NCBI RefSeq assembly: GCF_000819745.1
Contig: NZ_CDDA01000006.1
Span: forward strand, 140,780 to 204,779
Length of the DNA stretch: 64,000 bases
DNA from: Aeromonas bestiarum
Lineage (GTDB): Bacteria; Pseudomonadota; Gammaproteobacteria; Enterobacterales; Aeromonadaceae
Direction: 5' to 3'
Shown here one piece after another: positions 8,909 through 17,937 of the stretch; position 1 is the stretch's first letter, and each line of letters opens with the position of its first letter. A program made the position numbers and the translations under genes. Under the pieces are notes generated by a model. The model made no database searches and was not told the DNA's origin. It was given only the letters and a program-made list of their open reading frames with translations.

Positions 8909-9271
8909 TTACTGCTCGCTGCTACCGCCGCCCTGGTTGTCATCGTAACGACCGGGGGCGCCATGGGGACGCGGCGCCATGGAGACGCGCGGCTTGCGGG
9001 CGCGCTGTATGCTGACCTGGGGACGGCCGGAGTGCATGGCGATGGTGGAGATCTTGGCCTTGTAGACCAGCTGCTGGTTGCCATGGGCATCGGTCAACAG
9101 CACGCTGTACTGGTCGAAACCGCTGATGGTCCCCTCCAGCTTGATGCCGCTCACCAGGAAGATGGCGACCTGACTGCGATTCTTGCGCAACCAGTTGAGG
9201 GCAGAATCTTGCCCGTTCCCGAGGGAGAAGGCTTGCTCGATCGTGGAGTAGCTTGGGGATTCAGTTGTCAT
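8909..9271 (-). CDS. Hfq/Sm-like RNA-binding protein paralogue
   Basis: Small 120-residue protein with a clear Hfq-type Sm core: QDSALNWLRKNR aligns with the QDPFLNALRRER helix of Hfq, then FLVSGIKLEGTISGFDQYSVLL matches Sm1 in sequence and length. In Sm2 the nearly invariant YKH becomes YKAK, so the proximal-pocket histidine is lost while the lysine stays. The distal-face Tyr is Phe, and Gln33 reads Glu. The loop before the last strand is one residue longer. The C-terminus is a glycine, proline and arginine-rich tail (RARKPRVSMAPRPHGAPGR). It stands alone, not in the miaA-hfq-hflX context of the canonical gene. It is likely an extra, specialised Hfq-family protein; its RNA targets are unknown. 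Confidence 0.8.
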   Translation of the reverse strand: MTTESPSYSTIEQAFSLGNGQDSALNWLRKNRSQVAIFLVSGIKLEGTISGFDQYSVLLTDAHGNQQLVYKAKISTIAMHSGRPQVSIQRARKPRVSMAPRPHGAPGRYDDNQGGGSSEQ

Positions 9272-9448
9272 AAATTATTGTCCCGCGGAAAAAAAGTGGC
9301 GTTTGATTGTGCTAAATGGTCACTGGCTTGTCAAAGTCATTCTCGCTCCCATCCCGGATGGTGCAACGACAGTGCTGGTCGGCAGGGGCCGCTGCTGTAA
9401 TAATTGGCGGCTCTGGCCCCGTGGCGGGCCTCATGCTGGGGTTTCATC

Positions 9449-10726
9449 TTGCATCCGGTTTCACACCAACACCTACCCACCTATACCCATGACGCGACCG
9501 CGTGCGAAGAGTGTGACCTGCTGGTGCCGGCCACCGAGCTGGCCGTCGGGGAGACGAGCAGCTGTCCGCGTTGCGGCCATACCCTGAGCCGTCATTTGCC
9601 GGAGCAGGAGCGCAGGCCCATCGCTTACGGCTTTGCGGCCCTCATCATGTTCGTGCTCTCCAACGCCTTTACCTTCATGTCGTTCTCGGCCAAGGGGGTG
9701 GGGCAGGAGATGACGTTTCTGCAGTGCATCACCACGCTGGTGGACCAGGGCTATCTGTTTCTGGGGGCCGTGCTGAGCCTGACCCTGATCGGCCTGCCGC
9801 TGGTCTACATCGGCTCCATCATGCTGGTGCTGTGGCGGGTCGACAAGGACTTGCACAGCAATGCCCTGCGCTCCCTCGGTCGCCTGCTGTGCCGGATCAA
9901 GCCCTGGCTGATGGTGGATGTCTTCCTGATCGGGGTGCTCATCTCGCTGGTGAAGCTGATGGGGATGGCCGACATCAAGATGGGGTTGTCGTTCTGGGCC
10001 TTCGTCGGCTATACGGTGCTGCTGATCAAGATGATTTCGTCGCTGGACCGGATGTGGCTGTGGCAACGGCTGTTCGGCCCGACCGAGGCTCGCGAGCTGG
10101 ATGCGGATGGCGAAGTCGCTGCCATGGCGTCCGGGCTGGTGGGCTGTCACATCTGCGGCGCCCTGAGCGAGGCGGGCGAGCACAGCTGCCCGCGCTGCGG
10201 TGGCAAGCTGCACAGCCGCAAGCCGGGCGGCCTGAACCGGACCTGGGCCCTGCTCTTCACCTCTGTGATCCTCTATGTGCCCGCCAACCTCTATCCCATC
10301 ATGGACACGGTCTTCCTGGGGGACGACAGCCCTTCCACCATCCTCGGCGGCGTGGTCTTGTTGTGGGCCATGGGTTCCTACCCCATAGCCGCGGTGATCT
10401 TCATCGCCAGCGTGGTGGTGCCGCTGGTGAAAATTCTGGCGCTGTTGTGGCTTTGCTATATGGTACAGCGCGGCCACGGCGCCTCGCCCCTTGGCAAGCT
10501 CAAGCTCTATCGCATGACTGAATTCGTGGGACGCTGGTCGATGATCGACGTCTTCGTGGTGGCCATCCTGGCGGGCCTGATCCGGCTCGACAACCTGATG
10601 ACCATCTACCCCGGCCCCGCGGCCGTCGCATTTGCGGGTGTGGTGCTGATTACCATGGTGGCAGCCATGAGTTTCGATTCCCGCCTGATCTGGGATTTAC
10701 AACAAGGAGAACGCGAACGTGAGTGA
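9449..10726 (+). CDS. pqiA: Intermembrane transport protein PqiA (LetA family)
   Basis: Inner-membrane partner of the Pqi MCE lipid-transport bridge. Two cytoplasmic zinc-ribbon-like modules are visible, CEECDLLVP...CPRCGH and CHICGAL...CPRCGGK, each followed by a block of about four membrane helices, the LetA/PqiA duplicated layout. I place the start at a TTG (9449) with GGGG just upstream, giving 425 residues, close to the E. coli length. A TTG at 9404 in the same frame is an alternative. The stop overlaps pqiB by 8 bp. No ATG start is available near the conserved N-terminus. Confidence 0.88.
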   Translation: MHPVSHQHLPTYTHDATACEECDLLVPATELAVGETSSCPRCGHTLSRHLPEQERRPIAYGFAALIMFVLSNAFTFMSFSAKGVGQEMTFLQCITTLVDQGYLFLGAVLSLTLIGLPLVYIGSIMLVLWRVDKDLHSNALRSLGRLLCRIKPWLMVDVFLIGVLISLVKLMGMADIKMGLSFWAFVGYTVLLIKMISSLDRMWLWQRLFGPTEARELDADGEVAAMASGLVGCHICGALSEAGEHSCPRCGGKLHSRKPGGLNRTWALLFTSVILYVPANLYPIMDTVFLGDDSPSTILGGVVLLWAMGSYPIAAVIFIASVVVPLVKILALLWLCYMVQRGHGASPLGKLKLYRMTEFVGRWSMIDVFVVAILAGLIRLDNLMTIYPGPAAVAFAGVVLITMVAAMSFDSRLIWDLQQGERERE

Positions 10727-12365
10727 GCGTAAGAAAAGGTGGAAACCCGGCTCTGATTTTCTGAGCTCGGCCGCCGCAATCTGGATGGTGCCGCTGCTGG
10801 CGCTGTTCATCGGCATCTGGATGTTGTTCCAGCACTGGTATTCGCAAGGTCCCAGCTTCACCCTGACAGTGGCCACCGCCGAAGGCATAGTGGCGGGCAA
10901 GACGGTGATCCGCTCCCGCGAGGTGGAAGTGGGCCGCATCGAGGCGGTGGAGCTCAGCGAGGACTACAGCCATGCGGTGCTGAAGGCTCGCCTGACCAAT
11001 GCCGCCGCCGGCATGCTCAAGAAAGACAGCCAGTTCTGGGTGGTCAAGCCCAGGGTTGGCCGGGAAGGGGTCTCGGGCCTCGGCACCCTGCTCTCCGGCG
11101 CCTACATCGAGCTGGCCCCCGGCAAGAAGGGCAGGCCGCTGGACGAATACGCCATGCTGGACAAGCCGCCGCTGGCCTCCCAGGACGCCAAGGGGCTGCG
11201 GCTCTCCCTGAGCAGCCGGGATACCCGGGCGCTCGGGGTGGGCTCGCCCATCAACTACCAGGGCTTCACCATAGGCCAGGTGGAAGAGGCGAAGTTCCTG
11301 CCCGAGAAGAGCGAGATGCAGTACCAGATCTTCATCAACGCCCCCTATGACGTGCTGGTGAGCGGCAACTCCCGCTTCTGGATGACCCCGGGCTTCGAGG
11401 TCTCCATGAGCAGCGAGGGGATGAAGGTGAAGATGGATTCGCTGGAGAGCCTGCTCGACGGCGGCATCACCATGGGGCTGCCCCCTGGCTGGGCACCGGG
11501 TGAGCCGGCCAAGCAGATGGACGATTTCACCCTGTTCCAGGATCAGGCCAGCGTGTTGGCCGGTAGCCTGGATCAGTTCATCGACTATGTGTTCCTGTTT
11601 GAAGACAGCGTCGGTGGCCTGCACCCCGGTGCGGCGGTGGAGTATCGCGGTATCCGGGTCGGCACCGTCATCTCGGCGCCCTATCTCATCGACGAGAAAG
11701 GGGTGCAGATATTCCAGAACCGGCAGATCCCGGTACTGGCGCGCATCGAGGTGCAGCGCCTCTCCCACCGCTATGCCAACGCGGAGAAGGAGCAGTGGCG
11801 CGCCCTGTTCGGCAAGCAGTTCAAGGAGGGGTTGCGGGCGACGCTCAAGACCTCCAGCCTGTTGACCGGGGGCAAGGTGGTGGATCTGAACTTCTATCCG
11901 GATGCCCCCAAGTATCAGGCCATCAAGCTGGCCGGTTATCAGGTATTCCCGACCGTGCAGGCCGGGCTGGACCAGATCGAGCGCAAGGTGAACCAGATCC
12001 TCGACAAGTTCGTCGACATGGACACGGCCAAGACGCTGAACCAGGTGAATCACACCCTGGTCACCCTGGACCAGACCCTCAAGAACGTCAGCGCGGTGAG
12101 CGCCAATCTGGACAAGTTTACCGGCCAGAGTGCGACCCAGCAGTTGCCGGCGTCCCTGAACGACAGCCTGAAGCAGTTGCAGAGCACGCTGCAAGAGTAC
12201 GATGCCAACTCCCAGACCAATCAGGATCTGCGTCAGTCGGTACAGTCGCTCAATCAGCTGATGCGTGAGTTGCAGCCACTGGTGCATTCGCTCAACGAGC
12301 AGCCGAGTTCGTTGATCTTCGATCGCGCCCGTCCCCGTGATCCCGAGCCCAAGCGAGGCCAATGA
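10719..12365 (+). CDS. pqiB: Intermembrane transport protein PqiB (MCE protein)
   Basis: A single N-terminal membrane helix (about 20-38) anchors the 548-residue protein in the inner membrane. Three tandem MCE domains follow, each starting with a segment such as GPSFTLTVATAEGIVAGKT or RLSLSSRDTRALGVGSPINY, and then a long helical region rich in Leu and Gln from about 410 on, which in PqiB forms the needle across the periplasm. Length matches E. coli PqiB (546). It overlaps pqiA at its start and pqiC at its stop (ATGA), so the three are one operon for lipid traffic between the membranes. Confidence 0.95.
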   Translation: MSERKKRWKPGSDFLSSAAAIWMVPLLALFIGIWMLFQHWYSQGPSFTLTVATAEGIVAGKTVIRSREVEVGRIEAVELSEDYSHAVLKARLTNAAAGMLKKDSQFWVVKPRVGREGVSGLGTLLSGAYIELAPGKKGRPLDEYAMLDKPPLASQDAKGLRLSLSSRDTRALGVGSPINYQGFTIGQVEEAKFLPEKSEMQYQIFINAPYDVLVSGNSRFWMTPGFEVSMSSEGMKVKMDSLESLLDGGITMGLPPGWAPGEPAKQMDDFTLFQDQASVLAGSLDQFIDYVFLFEDSVGGLHPGAAVEYRGIRVGTVISAPYLIDEKGVQIFQNRQIPVLARIEVQRLSHRYANAEKEQWRALFGKQFKEGLRATLKTSSLLTGGKVVDLNFYPDAPKYQAIKLAGYQVFPTVQAGLDQIERKVNQILDKFVDMDTAKTLNQVNHTLVTLDQTLKNVSAVSANLDKFTGQSATQQLPASLNDSLKQLQSTLQEYDANSQTNQDLRQSVQSLNQLMRELQPLVHSLNEQPSSLIFDRARPRDPEPKRGQ

Positions 12366-12934
12366 TGAAGAAACAGATGATGATGCTGGCCTTGTTGGGC
12401 CTGCTGGCGGGTTGCAGCTCGGCGCCGACGGCGCTGCACTACTACTCCCTCGATGCCGAGGCGCAGCAGCCGACTACGATGACGGCGCAACCGCAGCACC
12501 AGCTGGTGCTCAAACCTGTCTCCCTGTCCGGCCAGCTGGACAGGATGAGCCTGGTCTATCAGCTGGAGGGCAAGGAGCTGCACTTCGCCGAGTACCATCG
12601 CTGGGCGGGGTCGCTGGATGCCCAGCTCGATCAGCTGACCCTGAACGGTCTCTCCAGCCGGCTGCCCGGCTGGGTGGTGCGCCAGGACGGTGCCCGCAAG
12701 GGGCCAGTGCTGACCATCTCGGTCGAGCGCTTCCAGGGGCGCCACGACGGGCGCGCCGTGCTGAGTGGCCGCTGGCGACTGCTGACGGAAGAGGGCACTG
12801 TCCTGCGCGACGTTCCCTTCCAGCAGGTGCGGGTGTTGCCGGAGGATGGCTACGGCTCCCTGGTCAGCGAACTGGGACAGGGCTGGCAACAGCTGCTCGA
12901 CCAGATTGCGGCAGAGGTGCGCAAGGGCGCCTGA
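12362..12934 (+). CDS. pqiC: Membrane integrity lipoprotein PqiC
   Basis: Outer-membrane lipoprotein that completes the Pqi complex. The 190-residue precursor has a lipoprotein signal with lipobox LLAGCSS (Cys about 19), followed by the DUF330/ABC-type auxiliary fold (HYYSLDA...KPVSLSGQLDRMSLVYQ). The start overlaps the pqiB stop (ATGA). A second ATG immediately follows in frame and could also be used. The operon ends at the strong terminator just downstream. Confidence 0.92.
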   Translation: MMKKQMMMLALLGLLAGCSSAPTALHYYSLDAEAQQPTTMTAQPQHQLVLKPVSLSGQLDRMSLVYQLEGKELHFAEYHRWAGSLDAQLDQLTLNGLSSRLPGWVVRQDGARKGPVLTISVERFQGRHDGRAVLSGRWRLLTEEGTVLRDVPFQQVRVLPEDGYGSLVSELGQGWQQLLDQIAAEVRKGA

Positions 12935-12948
12935 AACCGCCGAGAATG

Positions 12949-12980
12949 AAAACGGGAGGCCAGAGGCCTCCCGTTTTTTT
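12949..12980. terminator. Bidirectional terminator between pqiC and ompA
   Basis: CGGGAGGCC-AGA-GGCCTCCCG is followed by seven T and preceded by AAAA, so it can serve pqiABC on the plus strand and ompA on the minus strand. Confidence 0.9.
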
Positions 12981-13018
12981 ATCCCGGCACCACAGACCCG
13001 GTGCCAAGGAGGTGGAAC

Positions 13019-14077
13019 TTACTGCTGAACGTCGGATACCCCTTCCACCTTGACCTCGACCCGGCGATCCGGGGCCAGGCAGACGATCAGCTCACGCTTG
13101 GATTTGCTGGTGCAGCTGTCGCCGGTGACAGGGGAGCCCTTGCCACGCCCTTCCACATTGACCTTGCCTGCCGGCAGGCCCTTGCCGACCAGGTAATCGG
13201 CGACTGTGTGGGCACGCTGCTCGGAGAGCTTCTGGTTGTAGGCATCCGAGCCGATGCGGTCGGTATAGCCGATGACTGTGGCGACGCCATCCTTGGGTCT
13301 GGCTTGCTCAATCTGGCCGTAGAGGTTATCCAGCGCCTGTCCGCCTTCCGCTTTGAGGGTCGCCTTGTTGAAGTCGAACAACACGTCCGAGCTCAGGGTG
13401 AACTGCTTCTCGACCACCACGGGCTCAGGCGCGGGGGCCGGAACCGGGGCCGCAACCACGGGAGCAACCTGGCCGAAGCGGTAGACCACGGCGACCGCCA
13501 GCAGGCCGTTGTCGAGCTCGGCCCCCGTCTTGTCGAGCGCCTTGTCACCGAGCGGGGTTGTGTACTGGTATTCGAGGCGGGCGGCCCAGTCGCGGTTGAA
13601 GGCGTATTCGGCGCCCAGGGCACCGACGAAGGCGGCGCCGTTGTCATTGTCCAGCTGCTTGCTGTCGGTCCAGGCGTAGGCACCACCGAGGCGAGTGTAG
13701 AGATCCAGGCTGTCGCTCACCGGCAGACCTATCTTCATGGTGAGCTGAGCCAGCTGGGCCTTGATCTCGTCCTGGCTGATGTCGGTGGGCGTCAGCAGGT
13801 CGGTTGCTGTGTACTTGTATTTGCCGAGCCAGTCATAACCGAGCTCGACGCCGAGGTTCTGGTTGATCTGGTAGCCGAGGAAAGCGCCGGCGCCGACGTC
13901 GTTCTTGTCCTCTTCGCCGATGGCGTAGTTGTCCTTGATGCTCTGGTTGTGATCGACGCCATAGAAGTTGGACCAACCCAGCTTGGCACCGCCATACCAG
14001 GTGTTGTCTTGTCCGGCAGCCTGGGCGTTGGCCGCAAGCAAGCCTGAAACCAGTAAGGTAATCAGTGTTTTATTCAT
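13019..14077 (-). CDS. ompA: Outer membrane protein OmpA
   Basis: Abundant outer-membrane beta-barrel that also anchors the membrane to peptidoglycan. The 352-residue precursor has a signal peptide ending AANAQA, an eight-strand barrel (from DNTWYGGAKLGW to LAVAVVYRFG, about 25-200), a Pro/Ala hinge (APVPAPAPEPVVVE) and a C-terminal OmpA/MotB domain with LFDFNKATLK, GYTDRIGSDAYNQKLSEQRA and RRVEVKVEG. The cysteines in DSCTSKSKRELIVCLAPDRRVE match the disulphide loop of enterobacterial OmpA. The start follows AGAGG. Transcription is probably from promoters in the 230-bp gap upstream. Confidence 0.95.
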   Translation of the reverse strand: MNKTLITLLVSGLLAANAQAAGQDNTWYGGAKLGWSNFYGVDHNQSIKDNYAIGEEDKNDVGAGAFLGYQINQNLGVELGYDWLGKYKYTATDLLTPTDISQDEIKAQLAQLTMKIGLPVSDSLDLYTRLGGAYAWTDSKQLDNDNGAAFVGALGAEYAFNRDWAARLEYQYTTPLGDKALDKTGAELDNGLLAVAVVYRFGQVAPVVAAPVPAPAPEPVVVEKQFTLSSDVLFDFNKATLKAEGGQALDNLYGQIEQARPKDGVATVIGYTDRIGSDAYNQKLSEQRAHTVADYLVGKGLPAGKVNVEGRGKGSPVTGDSCTSKSKRELIVCLAPDRRVEVKVEGVSDVQQ

Positions 14078-14309
14078 GTTGAGCCTCTGCAATTTCATAT
14101 TTGGGGGGAGGTTTTTCTATGTCGTCTCTCCTTATGGGTCGGGGCTTATAGCACAGCCACAACAGATTAAAGGTAGTCGCTTTCCATGAGTTCTCAAGCA
14201 ACTGATATAAAACATATTGTGATTATTATTGCCGCAGTTGAGCGGTGTGATTTGATCTCTGGGGCGGGGCGGCAATAGTTAACCGAGGCAGGATCGCATC
14301 GGGGTGGGC

Positions 14310-15044
14310 ATGAAAAACAAATGGATATGGCTGTGCTGGTCGCTGTGGCTGGCGCCGGTCTGGGCCGCTGACACGCTGCAGGTGGTGACCGAAGACTATG
14401 CCCCCTACAACTATCTGGAAGAGGCCGAGATCAAGGGGCTGGGCACCGAAGTGGTGGAGGCCATGCTGGAGGAGGCGGGATTCGAGTACGACCTCGACAT
14501 CTATCCCTGGGCGAGGGCCATCTCGCTGGCCCGCAGCCGCCCCAACGTGCTCATCTACAGCATCAGCCGCTTCCCCGAGCGCGAGGCGCAGTTCCAGTGG
14601 ATCGGGGTGATAGCCCGCATCAACTTTCATGTGTTTGCCCTGGCCAAACGCGATGACATCAAGCCGTTCAGCCAGCTGTCACAGGCGCGTGCCTGGTCCA
14701 TCGGCACAGTGCGCAACGATGCGCTGGAGCAGTATCTGATCGGTCTCAACTTCTCCAACCTGCAGCGCAACAACAGCAACGAGGCCAACATGCTCAAACT
14801 GTTGATGGGGCGCATCGATCTCTGGCCCGTGTCGCAGGAGGCGGCGAACTACTATGTGCGGCAGGCGGGCTATGGGCCAGACACCCTCAAGATAGTGCAC
14901 GACATCGAAGATTTTACCGGAGGGGAGCTCTACGTGGCGGCGAGCCTGAAGACGGCGCCCGAGGTGATCAAGCGGCTGCAGGAGGCGCTGGCCACCATCC
15001 GGCAGAACGGCATCTATGACGGCATAGTGAAGCGCTATCGCTGA
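14310..15044 (+). CDS. Periplasmic solute-binding-like protein (SBP family 3)
   Basis: The 244-residue protein has a signal peptide (MKNKWIWLCWSLWLAPVWAA) and a type 3 solute-binding fold: DTLQVVTEDYAPYNYLE, IYPWARAISLARSRPNVLIYS, SIGTVRNDALEQYL and the C-terminal ALATIRQNGIYDGIVKRYR. No ABC permease or ATPase gene is nearby, so it is an orphan binding protein; a ligand cannot be assigned. The ATG at 14310 is preceded by GGGGTGGG. A GTG two codons upstream is possible. It is more distantly related in sequence to the array at 23.5-28.9 kb. Confidence 0.82.
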   Translation: MKNKWIWLCWSLWLAPVWAADTLQVVTEDYAPYNYLEEAEIKGLGTEVVEAMLEEAGFEYDLDIYPWARAISLARSRPNVLIYSISRFPEREAQFQWIGVIARINFHVFALAKRDDIKPFSQLSQARAWSIGTVRNDALEQYLIGLNFSNLQRNNSNEANMLKLLMGRIDLWPVSQEAANYYVRQAGYGPDTLKIVHDIEDFTGGELYVAASLKTAPEVIKRLQEALATIRQNGIYDGIVKRYR

Positions 15045-15071
15045 TTGATGGTGCTGTGGCGAGGTAAAAGA

Positions 15072-15094
15072 GGGGCCGACCGAGTGTCGGCCCC
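15072..15094. terminator. Bidirectional terminator between the SBP gene and GCAT
   Basis: GGGGCCGAC-CGAGT-GTCGGCCCC, a 9-bp perfect stem with TTG on one side and, on the minus strand, TCTTTT. It can end both convergent genes. Confidence 0.75.
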
Positions 15095-15100
15095 TTGTCA

Positions 15101-16108
15101 TCAGTGGGCGAGGAACTCGTACTGACTCTCGATGAAGGTGGCGGCGCGCTCACTCAGGGCTGCGTGCACGACAGTGGTGGGGTGGACCTGATCCCAGAAC
15201 ATCTTGCCCTCACAGTTGAGGGGGCTGGCGCTGCGGCGAGCCATGGGGCTGGCGACGGCCTGGGCCAGCAGCGGGTTGCCGGCGATGGCGAGGCGCTCCT
15301 GCGGGTTGAAGGCGGAGAGCTGGCTGTCGGTGCTGGCGCTGCGGGAGGCAAACGGCTTCCACACATAGCTGCCACCGTAGCAGGCGTTCTCCGTGTCGCT
15401 CAGGCCGAAGTTCTGCGGATCACGCAGCATCTCGGCAAACTGCTTGTCGATCTCGAACAGCTTCACCATGCCGGTGGGAGCCAGCTGGCGTGCCAGGTTC
15501 AGCAGCAGCTGGTTGTGGTAGGCGGAGACATGGCTGGCCGCCTCGACTACCTTCTGGCTGCGGGCCGAGGGGTTCTGGCCCAGATCCGGCAGGTTGAACA
15601 GCAGTATCTGCTTGGCACCGTTCAGCACCATGCGGTTGGCCGCATCGCTGATGGCGTCGCGCACCCGCTTGGCATCCTGCTCTGTGTTCCAGCCATAGGC
15701 CAGATAGTCGTTGGCGCCGACCCAGAGGATCACCAGATCGTCCGGCTTGAAGCTGTCTTTTTGCAGGAACTGGGTGACCTCGTAGTCCAGGTTGTTGATG
15801 ACCTGATACTTGGGATTCCAGGAGATCTTGTTGTAAGCCACGGCGGTGGCACCGCCTTCCGCCTCGTTGGCTATGGTCAGGCCCGGGAACTGCTTGGTCA
15901 GCTGCTCCAGCCAGACGGGCCCGTTGGAGAAGCGGCCCTCATAGTAGGGGGGGCTGGAGGGGAGGTAACCGCGCATCTTGCTGTACATCTTGCCGGTATC
16001 GGAGAGGCTGTCGCCAAACATCACGATCCGGGAGAAGGCGGGACGGCTGTCGGCTGCCTGAACTGTCAGCGCGACCAATCCCAATAAACACACAAACCAT
16101 TTTTTCAT
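15101..16108 (-). CDS. plaC: Glycerophospholipid:cholesterol acyltransferase (GCAT), secreted GDSL lipase
   Basis: Secreted Aeromonas enzyme that moves a fatty acid from phospholipid to cholesterol and acts as a phospholipase A; in A. salmonicida (SatA) it is tied to virulence. The 335-residue precursor equals the known A. hydrophila length. The signal peptide ends TVQAA. The SGNH hydrolase blocks are GDSLSD (Ser34), GGATAVAYN, WVGANDY, and WDQVHP with Asp306 and His309. The segment NACYGGSYVWKPFASRSAST is the variable part compared with the A. hydrophila protein I recall, so this is a sister allele. The known protein is exported by the type II system of which exeAB, 4 kb away, is part. Confidence 0.96.
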   Translation of the reverse strand: MKKWFVCLLGLVALTVQAADSRPAFSRIVMFGDSLSDTGKMYSKMRGYLPSSPPYYEGRFSNGPVWLEQLTKQFPGLTIANEAEGGATAVAYNKISWNPKYQVINNLDYEVTQFLQKDSFKPDDLVILWVGANDYLAYGWNTEQDAKRVRDAISDAANRMVLNGAKQILLFNLPDLGQNPSARSQKVVEAASHVSAYHNQLLLNLARQLAPTGMVKLFEIDKQFAEMLRDPQNFGLSDTENACYGGSYVWKPFASRSASTDSQLSAFNPQERLAIAGNPLLAQAVASPMARRSASPLNCEGKMFWDQVHPTTVVHAALSERAATFIESQYEFLAH

Positions 16109-16346
16109 CTTGTTGTTCTCGTTGCTTTGAAAGCAGGTGGTGCCTGCAGGCTTTTCCTCGATAGGCAAAGGTGCTGGGAAGCTGTTTTGCCATTTTGCAG
16201 GGTATCCAGCCGAATTAAATTTCGCAGCAGGCGGTGCTGATTAAATCGATTACGGTCACATTCCCTTCACCCAGATGGGGAGGCTTCACGTTTGTTTCAC
16301 GCCCCGGCTTGCACACTGCTCCCGTACCCAATGACAGGAGCATGAA

Positions 16347-16727
16347 ATGAACAAGGCAAGCGTAATCGGTCTGTTGACCCTGATGTCCATCTCTTCTTTC
16401 GCCATGGCGGCCTATACAGGCCCGCAGGAGCAGAACAAGGTGTCCGTCGCGCAGTTGAAGGATCTGGCCGATGACAGCTGGGCCACCCTGGAAGGGAAGC
16501 TGGTCAAGCACCTGGGCGGCGAGAACTACATGTTCCGCGACGCCAGTGGCGAGGTGGAAGTCGAAGTGGATCAGGATGTGTGGCGCGGCACCGAGGTGGG
16601 CCCGGACGATCTGATCCGCATCCGTGGTGAAGTGGACCACAGCTGGAACAAGACAGAGGTGGAGGTGGAGAGCCTGGAGAAGGTGGGCGCCGCTCCGCAG
16701 AGCAAGGGCGGGTTTGTCGCCAAGTAA
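16347..16727 (+). CDS. YgiW/YdeI-type periplasmic BOF (OB-fold) protein
   Basis: A 126-residue protein with a signal peptide ending SSFAMA and a single bacterial OB-fold: VSVAQLKDLADDSWATLEG, VEVEVDQDVWRGTEVGPDDLIRI, HSWNKTEVEVESLE. Family members (YgiW, YdeI, VisP) are small stress-linked periplasmic proteins. AGGAG lies 9 bases before the start. It stands as a single gene ended by the terminator at 16758. Confidence 0.88.
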   Translation: MNKASVIGLLTLMSISSFAMAAYTGPQEQNKVSVAQLKDLADDSWATLEGKLVKHLGGENYMFRDASGEVEVEVDQDVWRGTEVGPDDLIRIRGEVDHSWNKTEVEVESLEKVGAAPQSKGGFVAK

Positions 16728-16757
16728 GGCAGGATAGCCGCACGCCGGACGTAACAA

Positions 16758-16783
16758 GGGCGCCTCCATGGAGGCGCCCTTTT
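16758..16783. terminator. Terminator between ygiW-like gene and mltC
   Basis: GGGCGCCTCC-AT-GGAGGCGCCC followed by TTTT: a 10-bp perfect stem between convergent genes. Confidence 0.85.
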
Positions 16784-16796
16784 GTTGTTGGTCTGC

Positions 16797-17897
16797 TTAG
16801 CCGGTGCGGGCCAGCGTGCGCTTGAATCCCTTCTCGGCCAGATTGACCTTGTAGAGATAGCGTCTGGCTTCCGCCTTGGGGTGCTGCTCGGTCAGGATCT
16901 GGTACACAGCCTCGGGGGAGAGCTGGTTGATCATGCCGGGCGCCGCCTTGCGGTCGCTGGAGAAGGTGTTCAGTACACCGCCGGCGCCGCCGTTGTAGGC
17001 CGAGATGACGGCATAGCGGCGGGAGAGCGGATCCTGGATGTCCACCAGATAGACGGTCTGCAACAGGTGCAGGTAGGCGGTGCCCACGTCTATGTTGTAG
17101 GCCGGATTGAACAGATCCTCCCGGGTCGGCTGGCCGTTCCTGCCCTTGACCCGCACGTAGACGTCCCGTCCTGCGGTGGCCGGGATCACCTGCATCAGGC
17201 CATAGGCGTTGGCGTGGCTGACCGCATAGGGGTTGAAGCTGCTCTCTGTCTTGATCACCGCGTAGATGAGGCTTTCGGCGACCCCGTACTTGCGGGAGGC
17301 TTCCCGTATGATGCCGGCATACTTGTAACCCCGTCTGTCCTCGTGGTTGGCCACCATGGGGATGTCGACGAAGAAGATGGTGCGGATCCCCAGGGTGCGC
17401 TTCTTCATCGCCGTGCTGAGCAGGTAATCGGCGTAGCGCTCGGCACGCCAGTCGAAGCGGATCGGCTGGCCCAGGTTGTCCAGCACCTGACCATAGAGGA
17501 AGGGCTCGCCACCGGGCAGAATTTCACGGTCGGAGTACAGATCCACTTCCGCCGGGTCGTCCGGGGTCAGCAGGGTCTCTATGATGGCGCGGCGCAGGTG
17601 GGCACGAGGGTCAAGCCCGGAGACGGTTTCCACCATGATGTGGCCGCTGGAGAAGTCGATGTGAGCCCGGCTCTTGTACTGATCCGTGTATTTGACGTAG
17701 TCAAATTTGCCCGCGAACAGCGCCTCACGCCCCCATATCTCGTTCACGTTATGGGAGAGCGCGCTGATCATGTGTTCGAAACCGCGAATGTCCTTGCCGT
17801 TGACCAGATCGTCATCCTCACTCCCGCTGGGCTTGGGGGAGGATGAGCAGGCAGAGAGAAACAGCAGGGTGCAAAGCAGCCAAAAAATTCGGCCCAT
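16797..17897 (-). CDS. mltC: Membrane-bound lytic murein transglycosylase C
   Basis: Outer-membrane lipoprotein that cleaves peptidoglycan to 1,6-anhydro-muropeptides. The 366-residue precursor has lipobox LSACSSS, an N-terminal DUF3393 domain (FEHMISALSHNVNEIWG...) and a C-terminal SLT domain with the catalytic glutamate in IKTESSFNPYAVSHANAYGLMQVIPATAG and the YNGG motif. The start at 17897 begins MGRIFWLLCTLLFLSACSS. It follows yggX and mutY, the same mutY-yggX-mltC order as in E. coli, although here a repeat-filled gap of about 170 bp separates yggX and mltC. Confidence 0.95.
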   Translation of the reverse strand: MGRIFWLLCTLLFLSACSSSPKPSGSEDDDLVNGKDIRGFEHMISALSHNVNEIWGREALFAGKFDYVKYTDQYKSRAHIDFSSGHIMVETVSGLDPRAHLRRAIIETLLTPDDPAEVDLYSDREILPGGEPFLYGQVLDNLGQPIRFDWRAERYADYLLSTAMKKRTLGIRTIFFVDIPMVANHEDRRGYKYAGIIREASRKYGVAESLIYAVIKTESSFNPYAVSHANAYGLMQVIPATAGRDVYVRVKGRNGQPTREDLFNPAYNIDVGTAYLHLLQTVYLVDIQDPLSRRYAVISAYNGGAGGVLNTFSSDRKAAPGMINQLSPEAVYQILTEQHPKAEARRYLYKVNLAEKGFKRTLARTG

Positions 17898-17937
17898 AGG
17901 ATCCTCAAACTGGGCGGCGGGGCCGCCCGTCATGCAT

